This document shows positions 1 through 7,462 of a DNA stretch of 19,677 nucleotides, one piece after another. The notes below the pieces were generated by a model that did not search any database, was not told the DNA's origin, and saw only the letters and a list, made by a program, of their open reading frames with translations. This DNA comes from Candidatus Delongbacteria bacterium (GTDB taxonomy: Bacteria > JAGOEH01), in assembly GCA_017997825.1 (NCBI GenBank), contig JAGOEH010000043.1, forward strand, positions 1 through 19,677, written 5' to 3'. Position 1 is the first letter of the stretch, and each line of letters starts with the position of its first letter. The position numbers and the translations under genes were made by a program.

Positions 1-440
1 ACCATCCCCAGTTTTCGGCTTCCCAATCCATATTCCAATACATACATCGGGCCGCCGCACATCCGTCCCTTGGGATTCGTCACTCGGTATTTGACTGCCA
101 GTAAGGCTTCGGAATATTTGGTAGCTACCCCGAATACCCCGGTCAGCCACATCCAGAATACAGCGCCCGGACCGCCGGCCGCAATGGCGGTCGCTACTCC
201 TACAATGTTCCCGGTACCGATGGTGGCGGCCAGAGCCGTTGTCAACGCCCCGAACTGGCTGATATCACCGTCACCCTCTTTACTCCGCCCCAAAGAAATC
301 TTGATCGCCTGCCATAGATAACGCTGAATGAAACGCAAACGGAAAGTCAAAAAAACATGAGTCCCAAACAACAGGATCAGCATGGGGGGTCCCCACACCC
401 AATCCCCGATCGTACCAAGTACTCGTTCCAGAGCTTCCAT
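1..440 (-). CDS. Alanine/glycine:cation symporter family protein (AGCS), 3' end outside window
   Basis: N-terminal 146 codons of a sodium-coupled amino-acid carrier of the inner membrane; the rest runs off the low-coordinate edge. The start is the ATG at 440, preceded by AGGAAGTGAGGAAACGG, a good ribosome-binding site. The protein opens with a short amphipathic stretch and a hydrophobic helix ([14 protein letters not shown]). It then has the family signature around residues 60-90: [29 protein letters not shown], with the Gly/Thr-rich unwound helix that binds Na+ and substrate in this family. [24 protein letters not shown] and [10 protein letters not shown] follow, all typical of AgcS/AlsT/DagA carriers. 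It begins 18 bp after the yraN stop and is probably co-transcribed with it. Substrate (alanine or glycine) cannot be settled from this part. Family assignment is secure. Confidence 0.93.
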   Translation of the reverse strand, partial: MEALERVLGTIGDWVWGPPMLILLFGTHVFLTFRLRFIQRYLWQAIKISLGRSKEGDGDISQFGALTTALAATIGTGNIVGVATAIAAGGPGAVFWMWLTGVFGVATKYSEALLAVKYRVTNPKGRMCGGPMYVLEYGLGSRKLGM

Positions 441-458
441 TCCGTTTCCTCACTTCCT

Positions 459-818
459 TTAAAAAGCGTTAACAATGTGGCTAAGAGACGGGGCACCTCT
501 ATCATTTTTTAGAATAGCAATCAAATCGAATACATACGACGGCCTGGTTAATCCATGGATTTTAAGATAAGACCAAGCTACCTTTCGAAGCGTAGTCTGC
601 TTCCGAGCCGAGATGGCGGTTTCGGGAGCCCCAAACTGAAGATTATGACGGTATTTGACCTCAATAAAATGCATCGTCATATCTTTCTCGGCAATGATAT
701 CGATCTCTCCATAACGGGTACGGAAGTTGCGTTCCAGTATACAGAATCCATGGGTCTCCAACCATTGAACGGCAAGATCTTCTCCCTGCCGCCCCATCGT
801 TTTCCGATATAGACTCAT
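459..818 (-). CDS. yraN: YraN/UPF0102 family endonuclease-like protein
   Basis: A 119-residue protein of normal family length. The UPF0102 core is a PD-(D/E)XK nuclease-like fold: G-RQGEDLAVQWLE near residues 9-20, then RTRYGEIDIIAEKD at about 33-46, and HFIEVKYR at about 50-57. The E...D...E-x-K residues are in the expected places. The biological role of the family is poorly defined; DNA repair or recombination has been proposed. The gene commonly sits next to rnhB, as here, where it lies 176 bp downstream of rnhB. The ATG at 818 follows GAGGTTGGT. The symbol rests on family membership and on the rnhB neighbourhood. Confidence 0.93.
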   Translation of the reverse strand: MSLYRKTMGRQGEDLAVQWLETHGFCILERNFRTRYGEIDIIAEKDMTMHFIEVKYRHNLQFGAPETAISARKQTTLRKVAWSYLKIHGLTRPSYVFDLIAILKNDRGAPSLSHIVNAF

Positions 819-845
819 ACCAACCTCAATCCATCAGGATTAACC

Positions 846-873
846 AATGTATAAAACTGAAATGATGTTTCAA
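846..873 (-). promoter_or_regulatory. Possible sigma-70 promoter for yraN-symporter
   Basis: On the minus strand TTGAAA (868-873) and TACATT (846-851) are separated by 16 bp, about 28 bp upstream of the yraN start. The 176-bp gap between rnhB and yraN has room for a separate promoter, but I saw no clear terminator after rnhB. Read-through from the ffh-rnhB unit is therefore also possible. Confidence 0.35.
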
Positions 874-994
874 TCGACCTATTGTGGATCCAGCTGTAAA
901 GGTATCCCGCCGGATTAACGGCAGAGTATCTTTAGGGCTGACTCAGAATTGAACCGGTAAAATGCCGGAATATCATGCATTGCGATGATACGGA

Positions 995-1630
995 TTAAAA
1001 CAGAGCGGGCTGTGAAAAAGATGATTTGATGGTGAAAGAGCGGCGATGGATCGGACAAGGTCCCAATTGGCGCAGGATCTGAATATGGCGGGCGGTGGGA
1101 TAGCCTTTGTGGTGATTAAACTCATACTCAGGATAGAGGGAATGATAATAATCCATCACATAATCCCGTGAGACCTTGGCCAGAATCGATGCCGCCGCGA
1201 TAGCCGCACTGCGGGCATCGCCCTTGATCAGACGCGATTGTGGAACGTCAATCCGGGGGATTGACTGATTGCCATCGACCAACACCAAATCCGGTTGAAT
1301 TTTAATCCTGCCACAAGCCAATGCCATAGCCTTCAGACTGGCTCTCAGAATATTGAGGCGATCGATCTCTTCGGGTGTGCATAACGCAATCGCCCAATCC
1401 CGTGCATGGACCACAATCCGGTTGAATAACTCCAGCCGCATCCCGGCAGAGAGCTTTTTTGAATCATTCAAGTCATCCAGGGGATAACGATAATCCAACA
1501 CAACCGCGGCCGCGACCACCGGGCCGGCCAAAGGGCCGCGCCCGGCTTCGTCGGTACCGATGATTGTCCCATCCGTTTGAGACTGATCAAACTGTTTTAG
1601 AATGGTCCAGACTGAAATTCTGTTTTTCAC
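995..1630 (-). CDS. rnhB: Ribonuclease HII
   Basis: Cytoplasmic endonuclease that cuts the RNA strand of RNA-DNA hybrids and removes misincorporated ribonucleotides. It has 211 residues, usual for the family. Motifs in order: [14 protein letters not shown] (first catalytic Asp-Glu, residues 25-38), [18 protein letters not shown] with a catalytic Asp, [31 protein letters not shown], and the C-terminal HRRSF. The start codon is GTG at 1630, inside the end of rplS (44-bp overlap). No other ATG/GTG/TTG lies in frame before the DEAGRG motif, so the overlap is probably real and suggests translational coupling. The ribosome-binding site is weak, consistent with coupling. Last gene of the ffh-rnhB cluster. 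Confidence 0.97.
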   Translation of the reverse strand: MKNRISVWTILKQFDQSQTDGTIIGTDEAGRGPLAGPVVAAAVVLDYRYPLDDLNDSKKLSAGMRLELFNRIVVHARDWAIALCTPEEIDRLNILRASLKAMALACGRIKIQPDLVLVDGNQSIPRIDVPQSRLIKGDARSAAIAAASILAKVSRDYVMDYYHSLYPEYEFNHHKGYPTARHIQILRQLGPCPIHRRSFTIKSSFSQPALF

Positions 1631-1958
1631 GGATTCGGGCCGCTTTGCCGGAAAGTTCTCGCAGATAATAAAGCTTGGCGCGTCTTACTTTTCCGTGACG
1701 AACCACTTCGATCATCTTGACCTTGGGAGAGTGCAACGGAAAAATACGCTCCACGCCAACTCCCGAACTGATTTTTCGAACCGTTATCGTTTCACGAATT
1801 CCGGAATTTTTACGTTTGATCAGAATACCCTGAAAAATCTGAACACGCGTTTTATCACCTTCCGTAACTTCGGTGTGAATTTTCAGCGTATCGCCAATAT
1901 GAAGATCGGGTACATCCTTTTTTAACTGGTCAAGGGTGATAACATCAGTCAAATTCAT
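1587..1958 (-). CDS. rplS: 50S ribosomal protein L19
   Basis: Large-subunit protein at the 30S-50S interface, 123 residues. Recognised by the N-terminal pattern ending in [25 protein letters not shown], then [33 protein letters not shown], and the C-terminal [26 protein letters not shown]. The last about ten residues ([11 protein letters not shown]) are an ordinary variable tail, but their DNA overlaps the start of rnhB. The ATG at 1958 follows AGGAGGAACCAG, one of the strongest ribosome-binding sites in the window. It lies 15 bp after the trmD stop, so the two are certainly co-transcribed. Confidence 0.98.
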   Translation of the reverse strand: MNLTDVITLDQLKKDVPDLHIGDTLKIHTEVTEGDKTRVQIFQGILIKRKNSGIRETITVRKISSGVGVERIFPLHSPKVKMIEVVRHGKVRRAKLYYLRELSGKAARIREKQNFSLDHSKTV

Positions 1959-1973
1959 TCTGGTTCCTCCTGG

Positions 1974-2852
1974 TTACTCTTTCATCCTACTGGATCGTTC
2001 CGGGCATGGATCGGTAGCGGTGGCACTACCCCCCGCGGACGATCGTCGCGTCTTGGTTGGTCTGTTCGGAGCGGCAGAACCGCTCGTTGTGGTCGCACCA
2101 CTCGTTGTGGTCGCACCACTCGTTGTGGTCGCACCGCTCGTTGTGGTCGCACCACGGTGGTTCATTTGATACGTTTCCCATAAGTCGGGCCGGCGACGGC
2201 GGGTTAATTCCTCAGCCATCTGTCGGCGCCACATGGCAATTTTTTTATGGTTCCCGGAAATCAAGACTTCCGGTACGACATACTCTCGGTATTGTGCCGG
2301 TCGGGTATACCGGGGCGAATCCAGCAGACCGGATTGAAATGAATCGCTTTCCCATGATTCATTATTGCCCAGCACACCCGGCAGCAATCGGACAATGGCA
2401 TCGATCATCACCATCGCCGGCAATTCCCCGCCGGTCAGTATATAATCCCCGATACTGATTTCATCGGTGCATAGATGCTCGCTAATTCGAAAGTCTACAT
2501 CTTTGTAATGACCGCAAATAAAAATCAGATCGTTCTCCGTGGAGAGCCGGGCGGCATACTCCTGATTGAAGATGGCGCCTCGGGCGCTGGTCAAAATGAT
2601 CCGAGGATGATCGATGTGATGGCGCTGTTTTAAATCCTCGATGGCCTGAAAGATCGGTTCGGGTCGATAGATCATACCCGTGCTCCCGCCGAATTCCACA
2701 TCGTCAATGGTATGATGATCATTTCCGGCATAATCACGCAAGTAGCCGAAACCGATCTGGACCTGTTTTCTCTCGATCGCTCGTTTAATCATGCTTTCTG
2801 AAAACGGTCCCTGAAACATCTCAGGGAAAGCCGAAATCAAAAAAATCCTCAT
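1974..2852 (-). CDS. trmD: tRNA (guanine-N1)-methyltransferase TrmD with unusual C-terminal repeat tail
   Basis: Methylates G37 of tRNAs read by CNN/CCN-type codons, using S-adenosylmethionine bound in a deep trefoil knot. The normal enzyme covers residues 1-230: MRIFLISAFPEMF at the start, DDVEFGGSTGM (51-60; the usual GGGPGM is altered), CGHYKDVDFR (113-122), TDEISIGDYILTGGELPAM (129-147) with the catalytic Asp, DSPRYTRP, PEVLISGNHKKI and RRPDLWETY. The usual length is 230-255 residues; this one has 292. The extra tail holds four copies of GATTTS (234-257) and a low-complexity Gly/Ser/Ala/Arg stretch, with no sign of a fold. The ATG overlaps the khpA stop by one base (TAATG). RimM, the usual neighbour, is missing from this cluster. 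Confidence 0.96.
   Translation of the reverse strand: MRIFLISAFPEMFQGPFSESMIKRAIERKQVQIGFGYLRDYAGNDHHTIDDVEFGGSTGMIYRPEPIFQAIEDLKQRHHIDHPRIILTSARGAIFNQEYAARLSTENDLIFICGHYKDVDFRISEHLCTDEISIGDYILTGGELPAMVMIDAIVRLLPGVLGNNESWESDSFQSGLLDSPRYTRPAQYREYVVPEVLISGNHKKIAMWRRQMAEELTRRRRPDLWETYQMNHRGATTTSGATTTSGATTTSGATTTSGSAAPNRPTKTRRSSAGGSATATDPCPERSSRMKE
2083..2154. repeat. 18-bp tandem repeat, 4 copies, inside trmD
   Basis: Four head-to-tail copies of an 18-base unit (plus-strand CTCGTTGTGGTCGCACCA) at 2083-2100, 2101-2118, 2119-2136 and 2137-2154. They are identical except for one A-to-G change at the end of the third copy. Read on the minus strand each unit encodes six residues (GATTTS), so gain or loss of a unit keeps the trmD frame. 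The near identity suggests recent slippage. Confidence 0.97.
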
Positions 2853-3088
2853 TATTCAATAACTTCCAGCATCAAACGTCGTCCCATTTTTGCGGAAGCC
2901 GCTCTCAGCAGGGTCCGAATCGACTGGATCATATTTCCGCTTTTACCAATGATCTTACCCAAATCAGATTGGTTGACCCGAAGTTCATACACCACTGTCT
3001 GTTCACCATCAATACGCTTAACTGAGACATCATCGGGATTATCGACCAGCGCCTTAGCAATCTCTTCGATCAGTCTTTCGATTTGCAT
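2852..3088 (-). CDS. khpA: KH-domain RNA-binding protein (KhpA family)
   Basis: A 78-residue single-KH protein. The RNA-contacting GxxG loop is visible as LGKIIGKSGNMIQSIRTLL near residues 43-61, preceded by YELRVNQSD. In Gram-positive bacteria KhpA pairs with KhpB and affects small-RNA function and cell elongation; the role here is inferred only from family membership. It sits in its classical place just upstream of trmD, whose start overlaps its stop. The ATG at 3088 follows GGAATGAGGT, 14 bp after the bactofilin stop. Confidence 0.93.
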   Translation of the reverse strand: MQIERLIEEIAKALVDNPDDVSVKRIDGEQTVVYELRVNQSDLGKIIGKSGNMIQSIRTLLRAASAKMGRRLMLEVIE

Positions 3089-3102
3089 GGGAACCTCATT
3101 CC

Positions 3103-3969
3103 TTAGTTTTTGAAAAAGGATTTGTAGGAAGACTTGTTCGACGTCGGATCTTGATTATTGTCAGCGTCATTTCTCACAATAAAAGAGGATCGATGCTTGG
3201 CATGATCATCCAATTCTTGTCCCGGTACCGAGTGAGATCGTGAATCGGAAACCGGGGATTGGGTGTTGGAATAGGATTCATCCCGGAGATTCGGTTTCGA
3301 TGGAGATGAATCCGGGTCAGCCGATGGTCCATCAGAAACCTGGTGATCAGCGACCATCGGTGTTGAGGGTGCCGTATAGGTCGGCGTTAGCGGAACGGTC
3401 GGTTGTTCTTCCGTTACCCACGAACCCTTGGACGCAGAGGAATAAGGCAACTCCTGCTCAGGAACAGCTGATAAACCGGGAACCGAAGATTGGATTTCCG
3501 ATTGGGGGGATAGGGTTTCAGAGAGTGTAAAATTGGCTGAGTCAGCCGGTTGCGATACAGGTTCAGGTATCACGGATGAGGACTCAGACAATTCATCGAT
3601 CTGGAACTCCATTTTGATTTGACCGCTCAGCTTGGCGCCTTCATTAATCACGATCCGGGGAGCGTTCAAATCTCCGATCACCTTGCTGTCTTCCATCAAT
3701 TCAATCTTTTCGGCGGCATGAATATTTCCGACCACTTTTCCACTGATCATGATACTGGTAGCATGCATATCGGCTTTGATCAAACCGTCTTTCTTGATCT
3801 GTATGCCATTATTCAGATTGATCTTGCCTTCGATACGGCCCTCGACGGACAGAAACTCATCACCGCTGATTTCACCTTTGATAAAGATGGAAGGGCCGAT
3901 CGAGGTTTTGGGCTGATTCGATTCGGTCAGGTCACCGACCAAATCACCTAATCCTTTGATGTCTTTCAT
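3103..3969 (-). CDS. Bactofilin (polymer-forming cytoskeletal protein) with long disordered tail
   Basis: A 288-residue protein. Residues about 25-122 form the bactofilin (DUF583) beta-helix, seen as short repeats ending in Gly: IFIKGEISGDEFLSVEGRIEG, then DGLIKADMHATSIMISGKVVGNIHAAEKIEL, then SKVIGDLNAPRIVINEGAKLSGQIKM. Residues about 123-270 are a Ser/Pro/Glu-rich, low-complexity tail, and the end is basic (KSSYKSFFKN). Bactofilins self-assemble into filaments on the inner face of the membrane and position cell-wall enzymes or polar structures. Most have short tails; a tail of about 165 residues is long and may bind partners. The ATG at 3969 follows AAGGGGTAACAG. Its position between rpsP and khpA, where rimM would be expected, is unusual. 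Confidence 0.93.
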   Translation of the reverse strand: MKDIKGLGDLVGDLTESNQPKTSIGPSIFIKGEISGDEFLSVEGRIEGKINLNNGIQIKKDGLIKADMHATSIMISGKVVGNIHAAEKIELMEDSKVIGDLNAPRIVINEGAKLSGQIKMEFQIDELSESSSVIPEPVSQPADSANFTLSETLSPQSEIQSSVPGLSAVPEQELPYSSASKGSWVTEEQPTVPLTPTYTAPSTPMVADHQVSDGPSADPDSSPSKPNLRDESYSNTQSPVSDSRSHSVPGQELDDHAKHRSSFIVRNDADNNQDPTSNKSSYKSFFKN

Positions 3970-3999
3970 CTGTTACCCCTTAATCGGAATCCGGGCCGA

Positions 4000-4368
4000 T
4001 CAGGCGGACGCTTCGGACCCTTTTTTAATTTTTTTCTTTTTATTCCGTTCACCGGTACTCTTTTTCTGGGCGATCCTTTCCTGAATGGCGGATTCATCCA
4101 ATCCCTGAGCTTTGAGCTGTTTCTTCTCCCAGAAATTGATTCGCTTCAGAAGATTATAAACGGTTTCTGATGGTATCGCGCCTTCAGCCAGCCATTTTTC
4201 AATCTTATCCTCAGAAAACTGAATGCCGGCGGATGAAGTCAAGGGATTATAGGTCCCCACGATATCCAGAAACTTGCCGTCACGCTGTGTTTTGGAATCC
4301 ATAATGACAATCCGGTAGAACGGCTTTTTGTTGGAACCAATCCGGGTTAAACGCATTTTTACTGACAC
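4000..4368 (-). CDS. rpsP: 30S ribosomal protein S16
   Basis: Small-subunit assembly protein, 122 residues from the chosen start. Recognised by VKMRLTRIGSNKKPFYRIVIMDSKTQRDGKFLDIVGTYNP, then AEGAIPSETVYNLLKR. The C-terminal third (about 85-122) is a Lys-rich extension beyond the short E. coli form (82 residues), common in other phyla. I take the GTG at 4368 as the start: it lies 7 bp after GGAGG and gives the usual N-terminus (M)SVKMRL. A TTG two codons upstream is only one or two bases from the same GGAGG and is unlikely. It lies 25 bp after ffh. Confidence 0.96.
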   Translation of the reverse strand: MSVKMRLTRIGSNKKPFYRIVIMDSKTQRDGKFLDIVGTYNPLTSSAGIQFSEDKIEKWLAEGAIPSETVYNLLKRINFWEKKQLKAQGLDESAIQERIAQKKSTGERNKKKKIKKGSEASA

Positions 4369-4393
4369 AATCAATCCTCCATCGTTTGGGTGA

Positions 4394-5722
4394 TTAAAAC
4401 TGACGAACGTGTTTGACCATTTCTTTGCGATTCAATGAAGTGAATTTCTTCATCATTTTTTTCATCATTTCAAACTGCTTGAGCAGACGATTGATCTCCG
4501 CCACACTTCTTCCACTCCCCATCGAAATCCGTTTGCGCCGGCTTCCGTTGATGATCTCGGGATTGGCGCGTTCCTTGGGGGTCATAGACAGAATAATGGC
4601 TTCGATATATTTAAGTTCATTCTGATCGACATTGACATCTTTCATCATAGATGAGTTGAAGCCGGGGATCATGGCCATCAGACTCTCCAGGGGACCCATT
4701 TTCTTGATCTGCTGAAGCTGATGCAAAAAATCCTCCAGATTGAACTGGTTTTTGCGGATTTTTTTCTCCAGTTCGACGGCTTTTTTTTCGTCAAAAGCCT
4801 CCTGGGCCTTTTCCACCAGCGTCACAATATCTCCCATCCCTAAAATGCGGGAGGCCATCCGCTCCGGATAAAAAGGCTCCAGTTCATTCATTTTTTCACC
4901 GATCCCGGCAAACAGAATCGGTTTTCCCGTTACCCGAGTGATCGAAAGGGCGGCTCCTCCCCGGGTGTCGCCATCCAGCTTGGTCAGCACCAATCCGCTG
5001 ACATCCAATAGCTGATTAAAATCCCGTGCCATCGTAACGGCGTCCTGGCCGATCATGGAATCCACCACCAGCAGGATTTCGGTCGGATTAAGATGGCGCC
5101 GGATATCATCCAGCTCCTGCATCATTTGCTGATCAATATGTAATCGTCCGGCTGTATCCAGAATGATGATCGGATAGAGTTTATTGACTGCATACTGGTA
5201 GGCATTGCGGCATATACTGACCGCATCGGAATTGTTCTTCTCGGAATATACCTCGATACCCAGCGATGCCCCGACCTTGATCAACTGCTCGATAGCCGCC
5301 GGTCGGTAGATGTCGGCTGCCACCAGCAACGGATTTTTCTTATCTTTCCGCAGCAGATTGGCTAGTTTCCCGGCCAGAGTCGTTTTCCCGGATCCCTGAA
5401 GACCGCACAACATAATAACATAGGGCGACTGCCCCTCCAGCTTCAGCTTCCGATTACTCTGTCCCAGTACATTCACCATCTCATCATACACGATCTTGAC
5501 AAAAGCCTGACCCGGTGTCACACTCCGGACCACATCCTGGCCGATCGCCTTGCTCTGTATCCCTTGAATGAACTCTTTGACCACTTTATAATTCACATCC
5601 GCACTCAGCAGAGCCAGACGGATCTCTTTCAGCGTATCTTCAATATTCTTATCGGTTATCTTGCCATAACCCCGGACTTTGTGAAATATGTCGCCAAACT
5701 TCTCGGTCAATTCGTTGAACAT
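4394..5722 (-). CDS. ffh: Signal recognition particle protein Ffh (SRP54)
   Basis: GTPase that binds 4.5S RNA and signal sequences of nascent membrane proteins and delivers ribosomes to FtsY at the inner membrane. 442 residues, normal length. N domain 1-90; G domain with P-loop GLQGSGKTT (107-115), DTAGRLHID (189-197) and TKLDGDTRGG (247-256); Met-rich M domain from about 300 with KKMGPLESLMAMIPG, the RNA-binding SRRKRISMGSGRS (394-406) and a run of MMKKMMKK. The ATG at 5722 follows AAGGAAGAGC. First gene of a cluster with rpsP, bactofilin, khpA, trmD, rplS and rnhB; ffh-rpsP is a common pairing. Confidence 0.98.
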   Translation of the reverse strand: MFNELTEKFGDIFHKVRGYGKITDKNIEDTLKEIRLALLSADVNYKVVKEFIQGIQSKAIGQDVVRSVTPGQAFVKIVYDEMVNVLGQSNRKLKLEGQSPYVIMLCGLQGSGKTTLAGKLANLLRKDKKNPLLVAADIYRPAAIEQLIKVGASLGIEVYSEKNNSDAVSICRNAYQYAVNKLYPIIILDTAGRLHIDQQMMQELDDIRRHLNPTEILLVVDSMIGQDAVTMARDFNQLLDVSGLVLTKLDGDTRGGAALSITRVTGKPILFAGIGEKMNELEPFYPERMASRILGMGDIVTLVEKAQEAFDEKKAVELEKKIRKNQFNLEDFLHQLQQIKKMGPLESLMAMIPGFNSSMMKDVNVDQNELKYIEAIILSMTPKERANPEIINGSRRKRISMGSGRSVAEINRLLKQFEMMKKMMKKFTSLNRKEMVKHVRQF

Positions 5723-5749
5723 GCTCTTCCTTTTTCGTTAAGCCTAAAT

Positions 5750-5778
5750 GTTATAATGTAAAAAAAATCAGGTATGAA
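5750..5778 (-). promoter_or_regulatory. Possible promoter for the ffh-rnhB operon
   Basis: Minus-strand TATAAC (5750-5755) lies 17 bp from TTCATA (5773-5778), 28 bp upstream of the ffh start. The -10 box is good and the -35 weak. The 106-bp gap is AT-rich, with an 8-T run in the spacer. An alternative -35, TTGATT, 17 bp from TACATT, overlaps it. Exact boxes are uncertain. Confidence 0.38.
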
Positions 5779-5803
5779 ATCAAGTATTATTTTCCGTGTT
5801 GGT

Positions 5804-5826
5804 AAAAAAACTCCGCCGGATGGGAG
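5804..5826 (-). terminator. Weak intrinsic terminator candidate after the purB-sigma operon
   Basis: On the minus strand CTCC (5823-5826) pairs with GGAG (5811-5814) around an 8-base loop and is followed at once by seven Ts (5804-5810). It starts a few bases after the membrane-protein stop at 5829. The stem is only four pairs, so termination may be partial and some read-through into ffh is likely. Confidence 0.4.
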
Positions 5827-5828
5827 GT

Positions 5829-6887
5829 TCATTTCCGTTTCATGGGAAACAATGCCGGTTCATTAAAAATTTTAAGACTGAGCAAATACCCTCCTAATCC
5901 CCATGAGGCCAATGCTATTTTGACCACCACATCAATCCAAATCAGAATCTCCAATTCAAAAAAACGCCGAATCGGTGTAATCTGATAAATAAAGTAGGGT
6001 CCGTAGATCCAAAATTCCAGCAAGAGGATCAGCCCCACCATCAATAAGGGTCTGGATGCATTCAGATGGAAGTGCTGAATCATGGAATCGACGATAATGG
6101 TGCAGGTAATGATATATCCGATTATTACCGACCAGAAGAAAAACAGGACAATCGGAATAATTAAGGGGATTCCAAGTATCATGGCGATACAAAGGAAAAT
6201 GATCGGAAGAAAAAGTAAAAAGGCTAAAAGCCCGGTTAGAAAGCTTTTCAGGGGCATTTGCCTGATTTTGGTCTGGCCGCGGGTAATCAGGCCGGAGCGA
6301 AAATGCAGAATCAGCAGGGTCAATAAAAGAAAAAACGAGATTCGGAGAAAAAGATTTAGATATCCCTGATAACTGCGGTCCGGCAGTTGGAACAACACCG
6401 GATCAAAAATGATTCGGGTTCCGGATATAGCCCGTGACGGATCCCGATCGATCACATTGCAGAAAATACAGATAATCTCCCCATCGACGATGGCTCCCGA
6501 ATCAATTATGACATCCCGGCCGATCTGAATCAGTGATCCGATCAGATTGCCGCGGATTCTGCTCGGGGTCATAATGCTGAAAATCTTTCCCTGAAACAGG
6601 CTCCGGGGAGGGATTTCATACTCCTGCTGCCAGACATACAGACGGCTGACATCTTCCAGACCTGATTGCCTGTAGCGCTGATGTTCCTGCCAAAAGGCTT
6701 CGATCGAGTCGGTGTATTCCCGAACCATCTCCGGCCGGAAAAGATTGGATTTAATCTGGTCCAGATAAAAGTTCAAACGGGTTCCGCCGGACGAATCGGC
6801 CGGTGTATCATGAGTTTCGGCCGCACTCAATCCGATCCGGACAAGCAACAGACAAATAAATATTCGCCAGGATCGATCAAATCTCAT
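5829..6887 (-). CDS. Membrane protein with signal peptide, bactofilin-like beta-helix segment and five TM helices
   Basis: 352 residues from the chosen start. Residues 1-22 look like a signal sequence or first TM (RIFICLLLVRIGLSA). Residues 24-110 are soluble and probably outside the cytoplasm. Residues 112-146 have a hexad-like pattern (GNLIGSLIQIGRDVIID, SGAIVDGEIICIFCNV) as in bactofilin or left-handed beta-helix rungs. Five hydrophobic helices follow at about 177-197, 216-240, 242-266, 281-300 and 313-337. I do not recognise a named family with certainty; it resembles polymer-forming/bactofilin-related membrane proteins. The start is the ATG at 6887, eight bases after AGGATGG and two bases after the sigma-factor stop; an ATG at 6899 lies on top of that site. 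A regulatory link with the sigma factor is inference. Confidence 0.75.
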   Translation of the reverse strand: MRFDRSWRIFICLLLVRIGLSAAETHDTPADSSGGTRLNFYLDQIKSNLFRPEMVREYTDSIEAFWQEHQRYRQSGLEDVSRLYVWQQEYEIPPRSLFQGKIFSIMTPSRIRGNLIGSLIQIGRDVIIDSGAIVDGEIICIFCNVIDRDPSRAISGTRIIFDPVLFQLPDRSYQGYLNLFLRISFFLLLTLLILHFRSGLITRGQTKIRQMPLKSFLTGLLAFLLFLPIIFLCIAMILGIPLIIPIVLFFFWSVIIGYIITCTIIVDSMIQHFHLNASRPLLMVGLILLLEFWIYGPYFIYQITPIRRFFELEILIWIDVVVKIALASWGLGGYLLSLKIFNEPALFPMKRK

Positions 6888-6889
6888 CG

Positions 6890-7462
6890 TTAATACCATC
6901 CTGAAAATTTTTCTTTGAGGATCTCCCGCGCCCGAAACAATCGGGTCTTGACGGTACCCTCAGGGATGTTCATCTTGACGGCAATCTCCTCATACGAAAG
7001 CTGATCAAAAAACCGGTAGATAATAATCTCCTGATAGGTCTTCGGCAAATGCCGGATCTCTTCCTCCAGCTTGTGAGCCGTCTCTTTCTGCTTCAATACC
7101 GTGTCCGGATCTGAGCAGGGATCGATCAAATCCAGCTCAATCTCCTTATCGTCAAATCGGGATTGAGTTTTGATCGGCACCGTCGGCAGCTTTTTTTTGC
7201 GCAGAAAATCAATACAGGTATTGTAAGCAATCTTCAAGATCCATTTATAAAACGAATAATCAATCATGAATTTATTGATGGAACGAAAGGCCTTATAGAA
7301 GGTTTCCTGGAAAACATCCTCGGCATCTTCATGATTATTCAGCATCGAATGGATATAGCGGAAAATAACCTGGCGATAGCTCTCCATCAAACCGGCAAAG
7401 GCTTGCTGATCCCCTTGCTGAGCCCTGATTATGATTTCTCGGATCGGCTGATTCTGGTTCAT
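6890..7462 (-). CDS. ECF-type RNA polymerase sigma factor (RpoE-like)
   Basis: 190 residues. Region 2 covers about residues 20-92: AFAGLMESYRQVIFRYIHSML, EDAEDVFQETFYKAFRSI, and the promoter-melting and -10-binding stretch FYKWILKIAYNTCIDFLRKKK. Region 4 covers about 130-187 with LPKTYQEIIIYRFFDQLSYEEIA and the helix-turn-helix PEGTVKTRLFRAREILK. Sigma-70 region 3 is absent, as in ECF factors. The ATG overlaps the stop of the GlmU-like gene by four bases (ATGA) and its own stop lies two bases before the membrane-protein gene, so all three are translationally linked. No cytoplasmic zinc-finger anti-sigma gene lies next to it; the membrane protein downstream is the only candidate partner, with no recognisable anti-sigma domain. 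Confidence 0.95.
   Translation of the reverse strand: MNQNQPIREIIIRAQQGDQQAFAGLMESYRQVIFRYIHSMLNNHEDAEDVFQETFYKAFRSINKFMIDYSFYKWILKIAYNTCIDFLRKKKLPTVPIKTQSRFDDKEIELDLIDPCSDPDTVLKQKETAHKLEEEIRHLPKTYQEIIIYRFFDQLSYEEIAVKMNIPEGTVKTRLFRAREILKEKFSGWY

Noticed and set aside
2083-2154. CRISPR-like array
   Set aside because: The copies are contiguous 18-bp units without spacers and lie within a coding frame.
2057-2458. Plus-strand frame with SLWSHH-type repeats
   Set aside because: The repeats come from the 18-bp array in trmD read on the opposite strand; the trmD reading has clear family motifs.
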